From Pseudomonas khorasanensis (lineage in GTDB: Bacteria > Pseudomonadota > Gammaproteobacteria > Pseudomonadales > Pseudomonadaceae): DNA of 64,000 nt. The DNA lies in contig NZ_JABWQP020000012.1 in NCBI RefSeq assembly GCF_014268505.2, forward strand, positions 1 through 64,000, read 5' to 3'. Numbering within the stretch: position 1 is the first letter of the stretch; each line of letters begins with the position of its first letter. The notes below the pieces were generated by a model, which saw only the letters and a program-made list of their open reading frames with translations, had not been told where the DNA came from and did not search any database. Below, one piece after another: positions 25,055 through 32,836 of this stretch. The translations under genes were made by a program, and so were the position numbers.

Positions 25055-25731
25055 ACCTCGACCCAACGGCGCAGCAGGTTGTGATAAGTGCCGGTAAGGC
25101 GGATCAGCGAAGGATGATCGGGGACGTCTCGGGTCAGCTGCTGAATCGCGCCGTCCATTTCGAACAGCAAGGCGCGCTGGCTGTCTTCGCGCACCAGGCT
25201 TTGCGTCCAGAAGAACGACGCATAACGCGCGCCGCGAGTGACGGCATTGACCTTGTGCAAACTGGTGCCGGGATACAACACCATGTCGCCGGCCGGTAGC
25301 TTCACTCGCTGGGTGCCGTAAGTGTCCTGGATCTCCAGCTCACCGCCGTCGTAATCCTCGGGTTCGCTGAAAAACAGTGTGGCCGACAGATCGGTGCGCA
25401 CTCGTTCGATGCTGCCTTTGGGCTGGCGCACGGCGTTGTCGATATGGAAATCGAAACTGCCGCCCGCCGTGTAACAGTTCACTAACGGCGGGAAGACCTT
25501 GTGCGGCAGCGCGGCGGACATGAACAGTGAGTTTTTCCACAACCGCTCAAGCATCGCCGCACCGATTTCCTTGGCCAATGGATGACCTTCGGGCAGTTGC
25601 AGGTTGTGCTTGGCCTTGGCCGACTGGAAGCCGGCGGTGATCTTGCCATCAGCCCAGTCTGCCTGCTCCAGCGCCTGGCGAATGCGCTGCACTTCGTCTT
25701 TTGCAAACAGCCCGGGAATGTGCAGCAGCAT
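25051..25731 (-). CDS. piuC: PKHD-type 2-oxoglutarate/Fe(II) hydroxylase PiuC
   Basis: A 226-residue dioxygenase of the YbiX/PiuC family. Iron ligands are visible as His96 and Asp98 (DFHIDNA) and His159 (PGTSLHKV), with Arg166/Arg169 as candidate 2-oxoglutarate anchors (VTRGARYASFFWTQ). The ATG at 25731 has AGGTGA upstream; the frame runs far upstream through the divergent promoter region but those codons are not expected to be translated. It is divergent from the TonB receptor piuA and shares a control region with Fur-like elements, so it should be induced by iron limitation. The natural substrate of PiuC enzymes is unknown. Confidence 0.94.
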   Translation of the reverse strand: MLLHIPGLFAKDEVQRIRQALEQADWADGKITAGFQSAKAKHNLQLPEGHPLAKEIGAAMLERLWKNSLFMSAALPHKVFPPLVNCYTAGGSFDFHIDNAVRQPKGSIERVRTDLSATLFFSEPEDYDGGELEIQDTYGTQRVKLPAGDMVLYPGTSLHKVNAVTRGARYASFFWTQSLVREDSQRALLFEMDGAIQQLTRDVPDHPSLIRLTGTYHNLLRRWVEV

Positions 25732-25762
25732 GGCGATGTCACCTGATGGCAAAGAGGCGGCA

Positions 25763-25785
25763 ATGGTATTGATTCTTATTGACCG
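25763..25785. promoter_or_regulatory. Putative Fur box on the piuC side
   Basis: ATGGTATTGATTCTTATTGACC resembles the Fur consensus made of GATAAT-type hexamers in alternating orientation (TATTGATTCTTATTGA). It lies about 32-54 bases before the piuC ATG, where bound Fur would block its promoter. Motif resemblance only. Confidence 0.45.
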
Positions 25786-25852
25786 TGTAAAACCCGCAAG
25801 ACGAATGAACGGGCGAAAACCGTAAGGGCAAATTGTAAAGAATGTAAATTCA

Positions 25853-25885
25853 ATGCGAATAACAATGTTTCGCAATTGATACGAA
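25853..25885. promoter_or_regulatory. Putative Fur box on the piuA side
   Basis: ATGCGAATAACAATGTTTCGCAATTGATACGAAT contains ATGCGAATAACAATG and a partner GCAATTGATACGAAT, both near-matches to GATAATGATAATCATTATC halves. It lies 54-86 bases upstream of the piuA ATG. Iron control of this receptor family is well established; the exact bound positions are inferred. Confidence 0.5.
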
Positions 25886-25938
25886 TACCTGTTTACCCTA
25901 TATTCCGCCGCCTCAAATCCTTGGGGAGGGGAATAAAA

Positions 25939-28254
25939 ATGGCACGTCAGCACGCACAATTACCGGTCAGTTCACCACGTCTGCTCGCCTCGGCAATCGG
26001 TGTCGCAATCACCGCCGGCTCCGCTGGCCAGATGGTGTTCGCGGCGGAAAAAACCGAGAGCAAGGCCTCCGGCAATGCCATCGCCCTGGACGCCACCGCC
26101 ATCACCGGCGAAGCTCAGGACCCGACCTCCTACCAGGTCGAAAAAGCCTCCTCGCCCAAGTACACCGCGCCGCTGGTCGACACACCGCGCTCGGTCACAG
26201 TGATCCCGCAACAAGTGCTCAAGGACACCGGCGCCCTCAACATGCAGGATGCGCTGCGCACTGTGCCGGGCATCACTTTCGGCGCCGGTGAAGGCGGCAA
26301 CCCGCAGGGCGACCGTCCATTCATCCGTGGTTTTGACGCCCAGGGCGATACTTATCTGGATGGCGTGCGCGACACCGGTGCGCAGAGCCGCGAAATCTTC
26401 GCCGTCGAAAACATCGAAGTCAGCAAGGGCCCGAACTCCGCCATCGGCGGTCGCGGCGCGGCTGGCGGCAGCATCAACCTGGTGAGCAAGAAAGCGCACC
26501 TGGGCAATTCGTTCGACGGCGGCTTCACCTACGGCTCCGATCAGACCCAGCGCTACACCCTCGACGGCAACTACCAGTTCAGCGACAGCGCTGCCGGCCG
26601 TCTCAACCTGATGAGCCACGAAAGCAACGTCGCCGGTCGCGACAAGGTCGACTACGACCGCTGGGGTATCGCGCCGTCTCTGGCGTTCGGCCTGGGCACC
26701 GACACCCGCGTCAACCTCGACTACTACCATCTGGAAAGCAACGACACGCCGGATTCCGGCATTCCCTACACCATTCCAACCAGTGGTTCGGCGGCACGCA
26801 CCAAGTCCAACCCGGACAAGCCGTACGCCGGCGGCGATCACGAAAACTTCTACGGTCTGGACCGCGATTTCCGCAAGGGCCGCACCGACACCGCGACCTT
26901 CGCCATCGAACATGACCTTAGCGATTCGCTGACGATCAAAAACACCCTGCGTCACGGCACCAGCATGCAGGATTACATCCTCACCCAGCCGGACGACAGC
27001 AAGGGCAACGTCAACAACGGCACGGTCTGGCGCCGGGCCAATACCCGCGTGAGCAACACCGAAACCACGACCAACCAGACCGACCTGTTCGGCACGTTCT
27101 ATGTCGCCGGTTTCAAGAACAGCTTCTCGACCGGTGTCGAATACACCCGCGAGCAGAGCGAGAAATCCTCGTACAACGTCAACACTGACACCACGCCACG
27201 CACCGGTGCTGTTACCACCAACTGCAACCCAGGCCTGATCGGCGCCTCCAGCGGCTACAACTGCACCTCGCTATCGAACCCGAACCCGAACGATCCGTGG
27301 AACGGTGCGATCTCGCGCAACTACGCCGGCACCGATACCCAGGCCGATACTTACGCGCTGTACGTGTTCGACACGCTGGAGCTGTCCGAGCAATGGCTGG
27401 TGAACATGGGCCTGCGTTACGACCACTTCGACACCGATTACAAAACCTACAACGCCGCCGGCCGCACCACGTCCAAGGGCGATGACACGAGCGAGTTCGT
27501 CACCGGTCAGTTCGGCGTGGTCTACAAGCCTGCGGAAAACGGCAGCATCTACGCTTCCTACGCGACCTCGGCGACACCGCCGGGCAACACCTTGGGCGAA
27601 GGCCAGGAAGGTAACCCGTTGGGTGGCACACCGGATCGCAGTGGCAACCTGCTGAGCAGCGACATGGAGCCGGAAACCACCAAGAACTACGAAATCGGCA
27701 CCAAGTGGGATCTGCTCAATGATCGCCTGTCGTTGACCGCCGACATCTTCCGCACCGAGAAAGAAAACGCACGCGTGCAGGTCGATACCAGCTCGTACGA
27801 AAACGCCGGCAAGACCCGCGTGCAGGGCTTTGAACTGTCGGCCAGCGGCAAGCTCACCGACAAATGGCAGGTGTTCGCCGGTTACGCGTTCATGGACAGC
27901 GAACAGGTTGACGGTGGCCCATTCGGTCGCGCCAACGACGGCAACGACTTGCCGAATACGCCGAAAAACAGCGCCAGCCTTTGGACCACTTACCAGGTCA
28001 CGCCGAAGCTGACGATCGGTGGTGGCGCGTTCTATGTCGACGACGTCTATGGCAGTACGGCCAACACCACGATGGTCGATTCGTATGTGCGTTACGACGC
28101 GATGGCGGCCTACAAGCTGACCAAGAACGTCGACCTGCAACTCAACGTGCAGAACCTGACTGACGAAACCTATTACGACAAAGCCTTCTCGACCCACTTC
28201 GCCAACCAGGCGGCGGGCCGTACGGCGCTGTTGAGCACCAATTTCCACTTTTGA
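25939..28254 (+). CDS. piuA: TonB-dependent catecholate siderophore receptor (PiuA/Fiu type)
   Basis: A 771-residue outer-membrane receptor. After a signal region (SSPRLLASAIGVAITAGSAGQMVFAAEK) comes the plug domain (about 80-200: DTPRSVTVIPQQVLKDTGALNMQDALRTVPGI, GDRPFIRGFDAQGD, GRGAAGGSINLVSKK), then a 22-strand barrel ending with the canonical terminal Phe (LSTNFHF). The ATG at 25939 follows a strong GGGGAGGGG. The name follows from divergence with piuC and overall likeness to Fiu/PiuA, known to import iron-catechol complexes and catechol beta-lactam conjugates; the physiological ligand here is inferred. A terminator hairpin and a REP doublet follow. Confidence 0.93.
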   Translation: MARQHAQLPVSSPRLLASAIGVAITAGSAGQMVFAAEKTESKASGNAIALDATAITGEAQDPTSYQVEKASSPKYTAPLVDTPRSVTVIPQQVLKDTGALNMQDALRTVPGITFGAGEGGNPQGDRPFIRGFDAQGDTYLDGVRDTGAQSREIFAVENIEVSKGPNSAIGGRGAAGGSINLVSKKAHLGNSFDGGFTYGSDQTQRYTLDGNYQFSDSAAGRLNLMSHESNVAGRDKVDYDRWGIAPSLAFGLGTDTRVNLDYYHLESNDTPDSGIPYTIPTSGSAARTKSNPDKPYAGGDHENFYGLDRDFRKGRTDTATFAIEHDLSDSLTIKNTLRHGTSMQDYILTQPDDSKGNVNNGTVWRRANTRVSNTETTTNQTDLFGTFYVAGFKNSFSTGVEYTREQSEKSSYNVNTDTTPRTGAVTTNCNPGLIGASSGYNCTSLSNPNPNDPWNGAISRNYAGTDTQADTYALYVFDTLELSEQWLVNMGLRYDHFDTDYKTYNAAGRTTSKGDDTSEFVTGQFGVVYKPAENGSIYASYATSATPPGNTLGEGQEGNPLGGTPDRSGNLLSSDMEPETTKNYEIGTKWDLLNDRLSLTADIFRTEKENARVQVDTSSYENAGKTRVQGFELSASGKLTDKWQVFAGYAFMDSEQVDGGPFGRANDGNDLPNTPKNSASLWTTYQVTPKLTIGGGAFYVDDVYGSTANTTMVDSYVRYDAMAAYKLTKNVDLQLNVQNLTDETYYDKAFSTHFANQAAGRTALLSTNFHF

Positions 28255-28267
28255 CTGCTGTGAGAAA

Positions 28268-28357
28268 TGTGGGAGCGGGCCTGCTCGCGAAGGCAATCTT
28301 TCAGCAACATCGATGCTGACTGACACACCGCTTTCGCGAGCAGGCTCGCTCCCACAG
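28268..28357. repeat. REP-like inverted repeat, GTGGGAGCGAG family
   Basis: ATGTGGGAGCGGGCCTGCTCGCGAAGG pairs with CTTTCGCGAGCAGGCTCGCTCCCACAG. Located right after piuA, before its T-tailed terminator. Confidence 0.9.
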
Positions 28358-28377
28358 AGAATGTGCCGTGAGGCTCG

Positions 28378-28410
28378 GCCCCGTTCATTCAGTTGAACGG
28401 GGCTTTTGTG
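28378..28410 (+). terminator. Terminator of piuA
   Basis: GCCCCGTTCA pairs with TGAACGGGGC, followed by TTTTGTGTG. It separates piuA from the piuB-like gene, which therefore probably has its own promoter. Confidence 0.75.
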
Positions 28411-28488
28411 TGTTACGCAAAACGCTTCTTGATAACCCACGGCATAATGCGCGCCGTGATGACAATTTCCGAACGGACGGCGAGTGAC

Positions 28489-31017
28489 GTGTTGAAGAAA
28501 ACCCTGTTCCAGTTGCACTGGTTTTTTGGCATCACCGCAGGGCTGGTACTGGCCCTGATGGGCATCACCGGCGCGGCCTATTCGTTTCAGGACGAAATCC
28601 TGCGGGCGCTGAACCCGTCCGTGCTGCAGGTGGAAAAACAGGTTGCCGGGGTGTTGCCGCCGGTTGAACTGGTGGAGCGCATCGAAGCCGCGTCCGGCAA
28701 GAAGGTCGCGATGCTCTGGGTCGAAACCGACAGCGGTCACGCTGCGCGGGTTTTCTTCACTCCGCCCAAAGGTGAGCGTCGTGGCGAGATGCGCTACTTC
28801 GATCCCTACACCGCCGAGTTCAAGGGCGACGCCACTGGCCAGGATTTCTTCGGCCTGATGCTGCAGCTGCACCGTTTCCTCGCCATGGGCGATACCGGAC
28901 GCAACATCACCGGCGCCTGCACCTTGATGTTGCTGTTCTTCTGCCTTTCCGGCCTCTATCTGCGCTGGCCACGTCAGTGGCACAGCTGGCGTGTTTGGCT
29001 GACCCTGGACTGGAAGAAAAAAGGCCGCGCGTTCAATTGGGACCTGCACTCGGTGGCTGGCACCTGGTGCCTGCTGGTCTATCTGCTGCTGGCGCTGACC
29101 GGGTTGTCGTGGTCGTACGAGTGGTACAATAAAGGCCTGACCAAACTGCTGTCCGACGCGCCGCAGAACGAACGCGTGCGCGGCGGCCGCGGACCAGCGC
29201 CGGAAGGCCCGGCGCCGACCGCCGACTACGCAGCGATGTGGAGCAGCATCTACAGCGCCGCCGGTCCAGGTCTTGCCGCCTACAACATCCGCATGCCCGC
29301 CGTGGCCGGCCAACCGGCAACCGTGTTCTATCTGCTCGACAGCTCGCCGCACGACCGCGCGCTGAATCAGATCACCCTCGACCCGGCCACCGGCGTCGTC
29401 AAACGTGTCGACCGCTACGCCGACAAAAGCTTCAAGGCGCAACTGCTGACCAGCATTTACGCGCTGCACGTCGGCAGCTATTTCGGCCTCGTCGGCCGCA
29501 TCATCGTGACACTGGCAGCGGTGTGCATGCCGCTGTTCTTCATTACCGGATGGCTCCTGTACCTGGACCGCCGACGCAAGAAAAAGCAGATCAAGGATGC
29601 CCGTCAGGGCCTCGCCCAACCCTCAGACGATGCCTCGGCGTGGCTGATCGGTTTCGCCAGCCAGAGCGGTTTCGCCGAACAACTGGCGTGGCAGACGGCG
29701 GGCCAGTTGCAGGCCGCCGGGCTGCCGGTCAACGTGCAGCCGCTGGCCAATGTCACCGAGCAGGATCTGCGCGATTCGAACAATGCGCTATTCGTCGTCA
29801 GCACCTTCGGCGACGGCGATGCGCCGGACAGCGCGCGGGGTTTCGAGCGCAAGGTGCTGGCCAAAGCGTCGTCCCTCGACAGCCTCCACTACGCAGTCCT
29901 TGGCCTCGGCGATCGGCAATACGCGCACTTCTGTGGTTTTGCCAAACGGCTTCATCAGTGGCTGGGCGAGCATGGCGGCAAAAGCCTGTTCGCCCCGGTG
30001 GAAGTCGACAGCGGCGATCCTTACGCCCTGCGTCATTGGCAAACCCAGCTAGGCCAACTCACCGGACAGGCTCCGGTCGAGACCTGGCAAGCACCGAGCT
30101 ACGACAACTGGACGCTGGTGCGCCGCGAACTGATGAACCCTGACAGCAGCGGCGCGCCGGTTTATCTGCTCAGCCTCAAAGCCCCGGACACCCGCAGTTG
30201 GCTGGCCGGTGACCTGGTCGAAGTGCTGCCGCGCAACTGCCCGTGGGCTATCGAACATTTCCTCGACGGCCTTGGCATTCGGGGCGAGACAATGGTCAAG
30301 GTCAACGGCCTCGACGAGCCGCTGGACGTCGCTCTGGCCTCGCGCCAACTGCCGGAACACCGCGCGCATCTGGTCGGTCTGCACGCGCAGTCACTGGTCG
30401 ATGCGATGGTGCCGCTGGCCATGCGCGAATACTCGATCGCCTCGATCGCTGCCGATGGCGTGCTGGAGCTGATCGTGCGTCAGGAACAGCACAGCGACGG
30501 CAGCCTCGGCATCGGTTCCGGCTGGCTCACCGAGCACGCACCGGTGGGCGGCAGCATCAGCTTGCGAGTGCGGCGTAATAGCGGTTTCCATCTGCCGAAC
30601 GAGCCAGTGCCGATGATCCTGCTGGGCAACGGCACCGGTCTGGCCGGCTTGCGCAGCTTGCTCAAGGCACGAATCGCCGACGGCCAGCAGCGGCAGTGGC
30701 TGCTGTTTGGCGAGCGTAACCGAGAGCACGACTTCCTCTGCCGCGCAGAGTTGGAGGAATGGCTGATCAATGGTGATCTGGCGCGGCTGGACCTGGCGTT
30801 TTCCCGGGATCAGGCCGAGAAGATCTATGTGCAGGATCGCTTGCGTGAGTCGGCTGATGAGCTGAAGCAATGGCTGGCGGAAGGCGCAGTGATTTACGTC
30901 TGTGGCAGTCTACAAGGGATGGCATCGGGGGTGGATCAGGTGCTCAATGAGGTGCTGGGTGCCGCTGAAGTCGAACGGCTGACTGAGCTCGGACGCTATC
31001 GCCGGGATGTTTACTGA
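28489..31017 (+). CDS. piuB: PepSY-domain membrane flavoprotein / sulfite reductase-like oxidoreductase (PiuB-like)
   Basis: An 842-residue fusion protein. The N-terminal part (about 1-390) is a PepSY-TM region with membrane helices (LHWFFGITAGLVLALMGITGAAYSF; CTLMLLFFCLSGLYLRW; LLVYLLLALTGLSWSYEW; IIVTLAAVCMPLFFITGWLLYLD). Then comes a flavodoxin-like FMN domain (WLIGFASQSGFAEQLA..., STFGDGDAPD) and a ferredoxin reductase-like FAD/NADPH part (MREYSIASI, ILLGNGTGLAGLRSLL, YVCGSLQGMASGVD). It probably passes electrons across the inner membrane to reduce ferric-siderophore iron, as proposed for PiuB/FoxB-like proteins. The start is uncertain: GTG at 28489 gives the usual VLKKTLFQLHWFFG beginning; ATGs at 28447 and 28459 lack ribosome sites. 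Fusion of these modules is normal for the family. Confidence 0.88.
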   Translation: MLKKTLFQLHWFFGITAGLVLALMGITGAAYSFQDEILRALNPSVLQVEKQVAGVLPPVELVERIEAASGKKVAMLWVETDSGHAARVFFTPPKGERRGEMRYFDPYTAEFKGDATGQDFFGLMLQLHRFLAMGDTGRNITGACTLMLLFFCLSGLYLRWPRQWHSWRVWLTLDWKKKGRAFNWDLHSVAGTWCLLVYLLLALTGLSWSYEWYNKGLTKLLSDAPQNERVRGGRGPAPEGPAPTADYAAMWSSIYSAAGPGLAAYNIRMPAVAGQPATVFYLLDSSPHDRALNQITLDPATGVVKRVDRYADKSFKAQLLTSIYALHVGSYFGLVGRIIVTLAAVCMPLFFITGWLLYLDRRRKKKQIKDARQGLAQPSDDASAWLIGFASQSGFAEQLAWQTAGQLQAAGLPVNVQPLANVTEQDLRDSNNALFVVSTFGDGDAPDSARGFERKVLAKASSLDSLHYAVLGLGDRQYAHFCGFAKRLHQWLGEHGGKSLFAPVEVDSGDPYALRHWQTQLGQLTGQAPVETWQAPSYDNWTLVRRELMNPDSSGAPVYLLSLKAPDTRSWLAGDLVEVLPRNCPWAIEHFLDGLGIRGETMVKVNGLDEPLDVALASRQLPEHRAHLVGLHAQSLVDAMVPLAMREYSIASIAADGVLELIVRQEQHSDGSLGIGSGWLTEHAPVGGSISLRVRRNSGFHLPNEPVPMILLGNGTGLAGLRSLLKARIADGQQRQWLLFGERNREHDFLCRAELEEWLINGDLARLDLAFSRDQAEKIYVQDRLRESADELKQWLAEGAVIYVCGSLQGMASGVDQVLNEVLGAAEVERLTELGRYRRDVY

Positions 31018-31032
31018 AAACACCCATACTTT

Positions 31033-31115
31033 GTAGGAGCTGCCGAAGGCTGCGATCCGTTGATCTTGTTTCAAAAAACCAAAGTCAAAAGATCGCAGCC
31101 TTCGGCAGCTCCTAC
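31033..31115. repeat. REP-like inverted repeat, GTAGGAGCTG family
   Basis: GTAGGAGCTGCCGAAGGCTGCGATC pairs with GATCGCAGCCTTCGGCAGCTCCTAC around a 30-base spacer. It sits between the convergent piuB-like and phosphatase genes and may end both transcripts. Confidence 0.9.
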
Positions 31116-31123
31116 ATAGAGCA

Positions 31124-32665
31124 TTAGACCGGCTGCAACTTCTGCTCAAAAACCTGCACCCCATCCAGATCCCTCAGCACCACGCTCATTTCCCCGCTTT
31201 GCCCTTCGATATTCACCTCTCCAAAAAACTGAAACCCGGCAAACGGTGAGGTGTTCTGCGCGGGGGGCGCCTTTTCAAACACCACTTCGGGTCCAAAGGT
31301 TTTATCCAGTGGATTTGGCCCGAAACTGCCGGCGTTCAACGGCCCGGCGACGAATTCCCAGAACGGCTCGAATTCCTGAAAGGCCGCGCGATCCGGGTGA
31401 TAGTGATGCGCCGCGCAGTAGTGCACGTCCGCCGTCAGAAAGACGAAGTTGCGCACCTGCTGTGCGCGCAGGAATCCAAGCAACTCGGCGATTTCCAGCT
31501 CGCGTCCCTGCGCCGGACCGGGGTCGCCGTTGGCCACTGCTTCCCAACGCGCGACGCCAGGACTGACCTCGCCGTCCGGTACGCCAAGTCCGATTGGCAT
31601 GTCCGCCGCAATAACCTTCCACTGCGCGGTGGACGCCTTCAACTCACGCTTGAGCCAGTCCAGCTGCTCGCGCCCCAGAAACGGTTTTGCCGCACCCAGA
31701 TTGTCGTCATTGGCTTGGCGATAGCTGCGCATATCCAGCACAAACACGTCGAGCATCGGCCCGTAACTCAGCTTGCGATAAATCCGTCCGCCACCGTCGG
31801 CGGCCTGCAACCGCATGGGTGCATATTCCAGCCACGCCTGCCGTGCGCGACCCACCAGGGCGCGGATATCTTTCTCCTGGTAGCGCTCATCCAGTTGCTT
31901 GCCCGGCGACCAGTTGTTGACCACTTCGTGGTCGTCCCACTGCCAGATCTGCGGTACTTCGGCGTTGAAGCGGCGGATGTTTTCGTCCATCAGGTTGTAG
32001 CGATAATTACCGCGATAGTCGTCGAGGGTTTCGGCAACTTTGCTTTTGGCTTCGCTGGTGAGGTTGCGCCAGAGGCGCCCACTCTCGGTGGTCAACTGAG
32101 CAGGCACCGGCCCGTCGGCGTAGATGGTGTCGCCGCTGTGGATAAAGAAGTCCGGCAAGCGCAGGCGCATGGCTTCGTAGATGCGCATGCCGCCGATGTC
32201 CGGGTTGATGCCGAACCCCTGGCCGACAGTGTCGCCGCTCCAGACAAAACGAATGTCGCGTTTTGCTGTCGGCGCACTGCGCAGATGACCGAACCAGGGC
32301 TCGCTGGCGACCCCGGTTTGGGCGTCTTCGAAATACACGCGATAGAAAATCGCCTGGTTCGCCGGCAGACCGGTCAGTTCGACGCGCGCGGTGAAGTCGG
32401 TGCGGGCATCAGCCAGTGGCGAAATGAATTTGCGCGGGTTGCCGAACAGGCTGCGGGTGTCCCACTCGACCACCATGCGTGCCGGGCGATCGCTGCGGCT
32501 CCAGATCATCGCGCGGTCGCCGAGCAGGTCGCCGGACTGCACGCCATCGGTGAGTTGCGGACGATCCTTGACCGAGGCAATCACCGCCGGCGCCAGCCCC
32601 GGCAGCAACAGCCCGGCGCCGACCGCTTGCATCACCCGACGACGAGCAAGGTTGAAATCGCTCAT
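31124..32665 (-). CDS. phoD: Alkaline phosphatase D family phosphodiesterase (PhoD-like), Tat-exported
   Basis: A 513-residue protein with a twin-arginine signal (NLARRRVMQAVGAGLLLPGLAPA). The PhoD-like body shows metal-site landmarks: SGDTVGQGF near residue 150, HSGDTIYADG, WDDHEVVNNW and LTADVHYCAAHHY. PhoD enzymes hydrolyse phosphodiesters and phosphomonoesters in the periplasm using Fe/Ca. The ATG at 32665 has GGGAGAA upstream; an in-frame codon 14 residues earlier has no site and would precede the Tat motif. Monocistronic, between two REP doublets. No Pho box was recognised upstream, so phosphate control is not shown. Confidence 0.92.
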   Translation of the reverse strand: MSDFNLARRRVMQAVGAGLLLPGLAPAVIASVKDRPQLTDGVQSGDLLGDRAMIWSRSDRPARMVVEWDTRSLFGNPRKFISPLADARTDFTARVELTGLPANQAIFYRVYFEDAQTGVASEPWFGHLRSAPTAKRDIRFVWSGDTVGQGFGINPDIGGMRIYEAMRLRLPDFFIHSGDTIYADGPVPAQLTTESGRLWRNLTSEAKSKVAETLDDYRGNYRYNLMDENIRRFNAEVPQIWQWDDHEVVNNWSPGKQLDERYQEKDIRALVGRARQAWLEYAPMRLQAADGGGRIYRKLSYGPMLDVFVLDMRSYRQANDDNLGAAKPFLGREQLDWLKRELKASTAQWKVIAADMPIGLGVPDGEVSPGVARWEAVANGDPGPAQGRELEIAELLGFLRAQQVRNFVFLTADVHYCAAHHYHPDRAAFQEFEPFWEFVAGPLNAGSFGPNPLDKTFGPEVVFEKAPPAQNTSPFAGFQFFGEVNIEGQSGEMSVVLRDLDGVQVFEQKLQPV

Positions 32666-32731
32666 GGTGTTCTCCCTGCAAAAGAGAAAACTTAAGCATG
32701 GGTTCATGAACCCGGAATGACAACGCAGACT

Positions 32732-32824
32732 CCTGTGGGAGCGAGCCTGCTCGCGAAAGCGGTGTATCAGTCAACTTGGATGTCGCTGGCAGACCGCCTT
32801 CGCGAGCAGGCTCGCTCCCACAGG
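32732..32824. repeat. REP-like inverted repeat, GTGGGAGCGAG family
   Basis: CCTGTGGGAGCGAGCCTGCTCGCGAA and CTTCGCGAGCAGGCTCGCTCCCACAGG, inverted. Lies between the phoD-like gene (upstream side) and the fruA 3' end. Confidence 0.9.
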
Positions 32825-32836
32825 GTTTGGCGGGTG

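Noticed and set aside
27271..29619. A 782-codon minus-strand open frame under piuA and the piuB-like gene
   Set aside because: It spans two well-supported plus-strand genes, a terminator and a REP doublet, so it is a codon-bias shadow.
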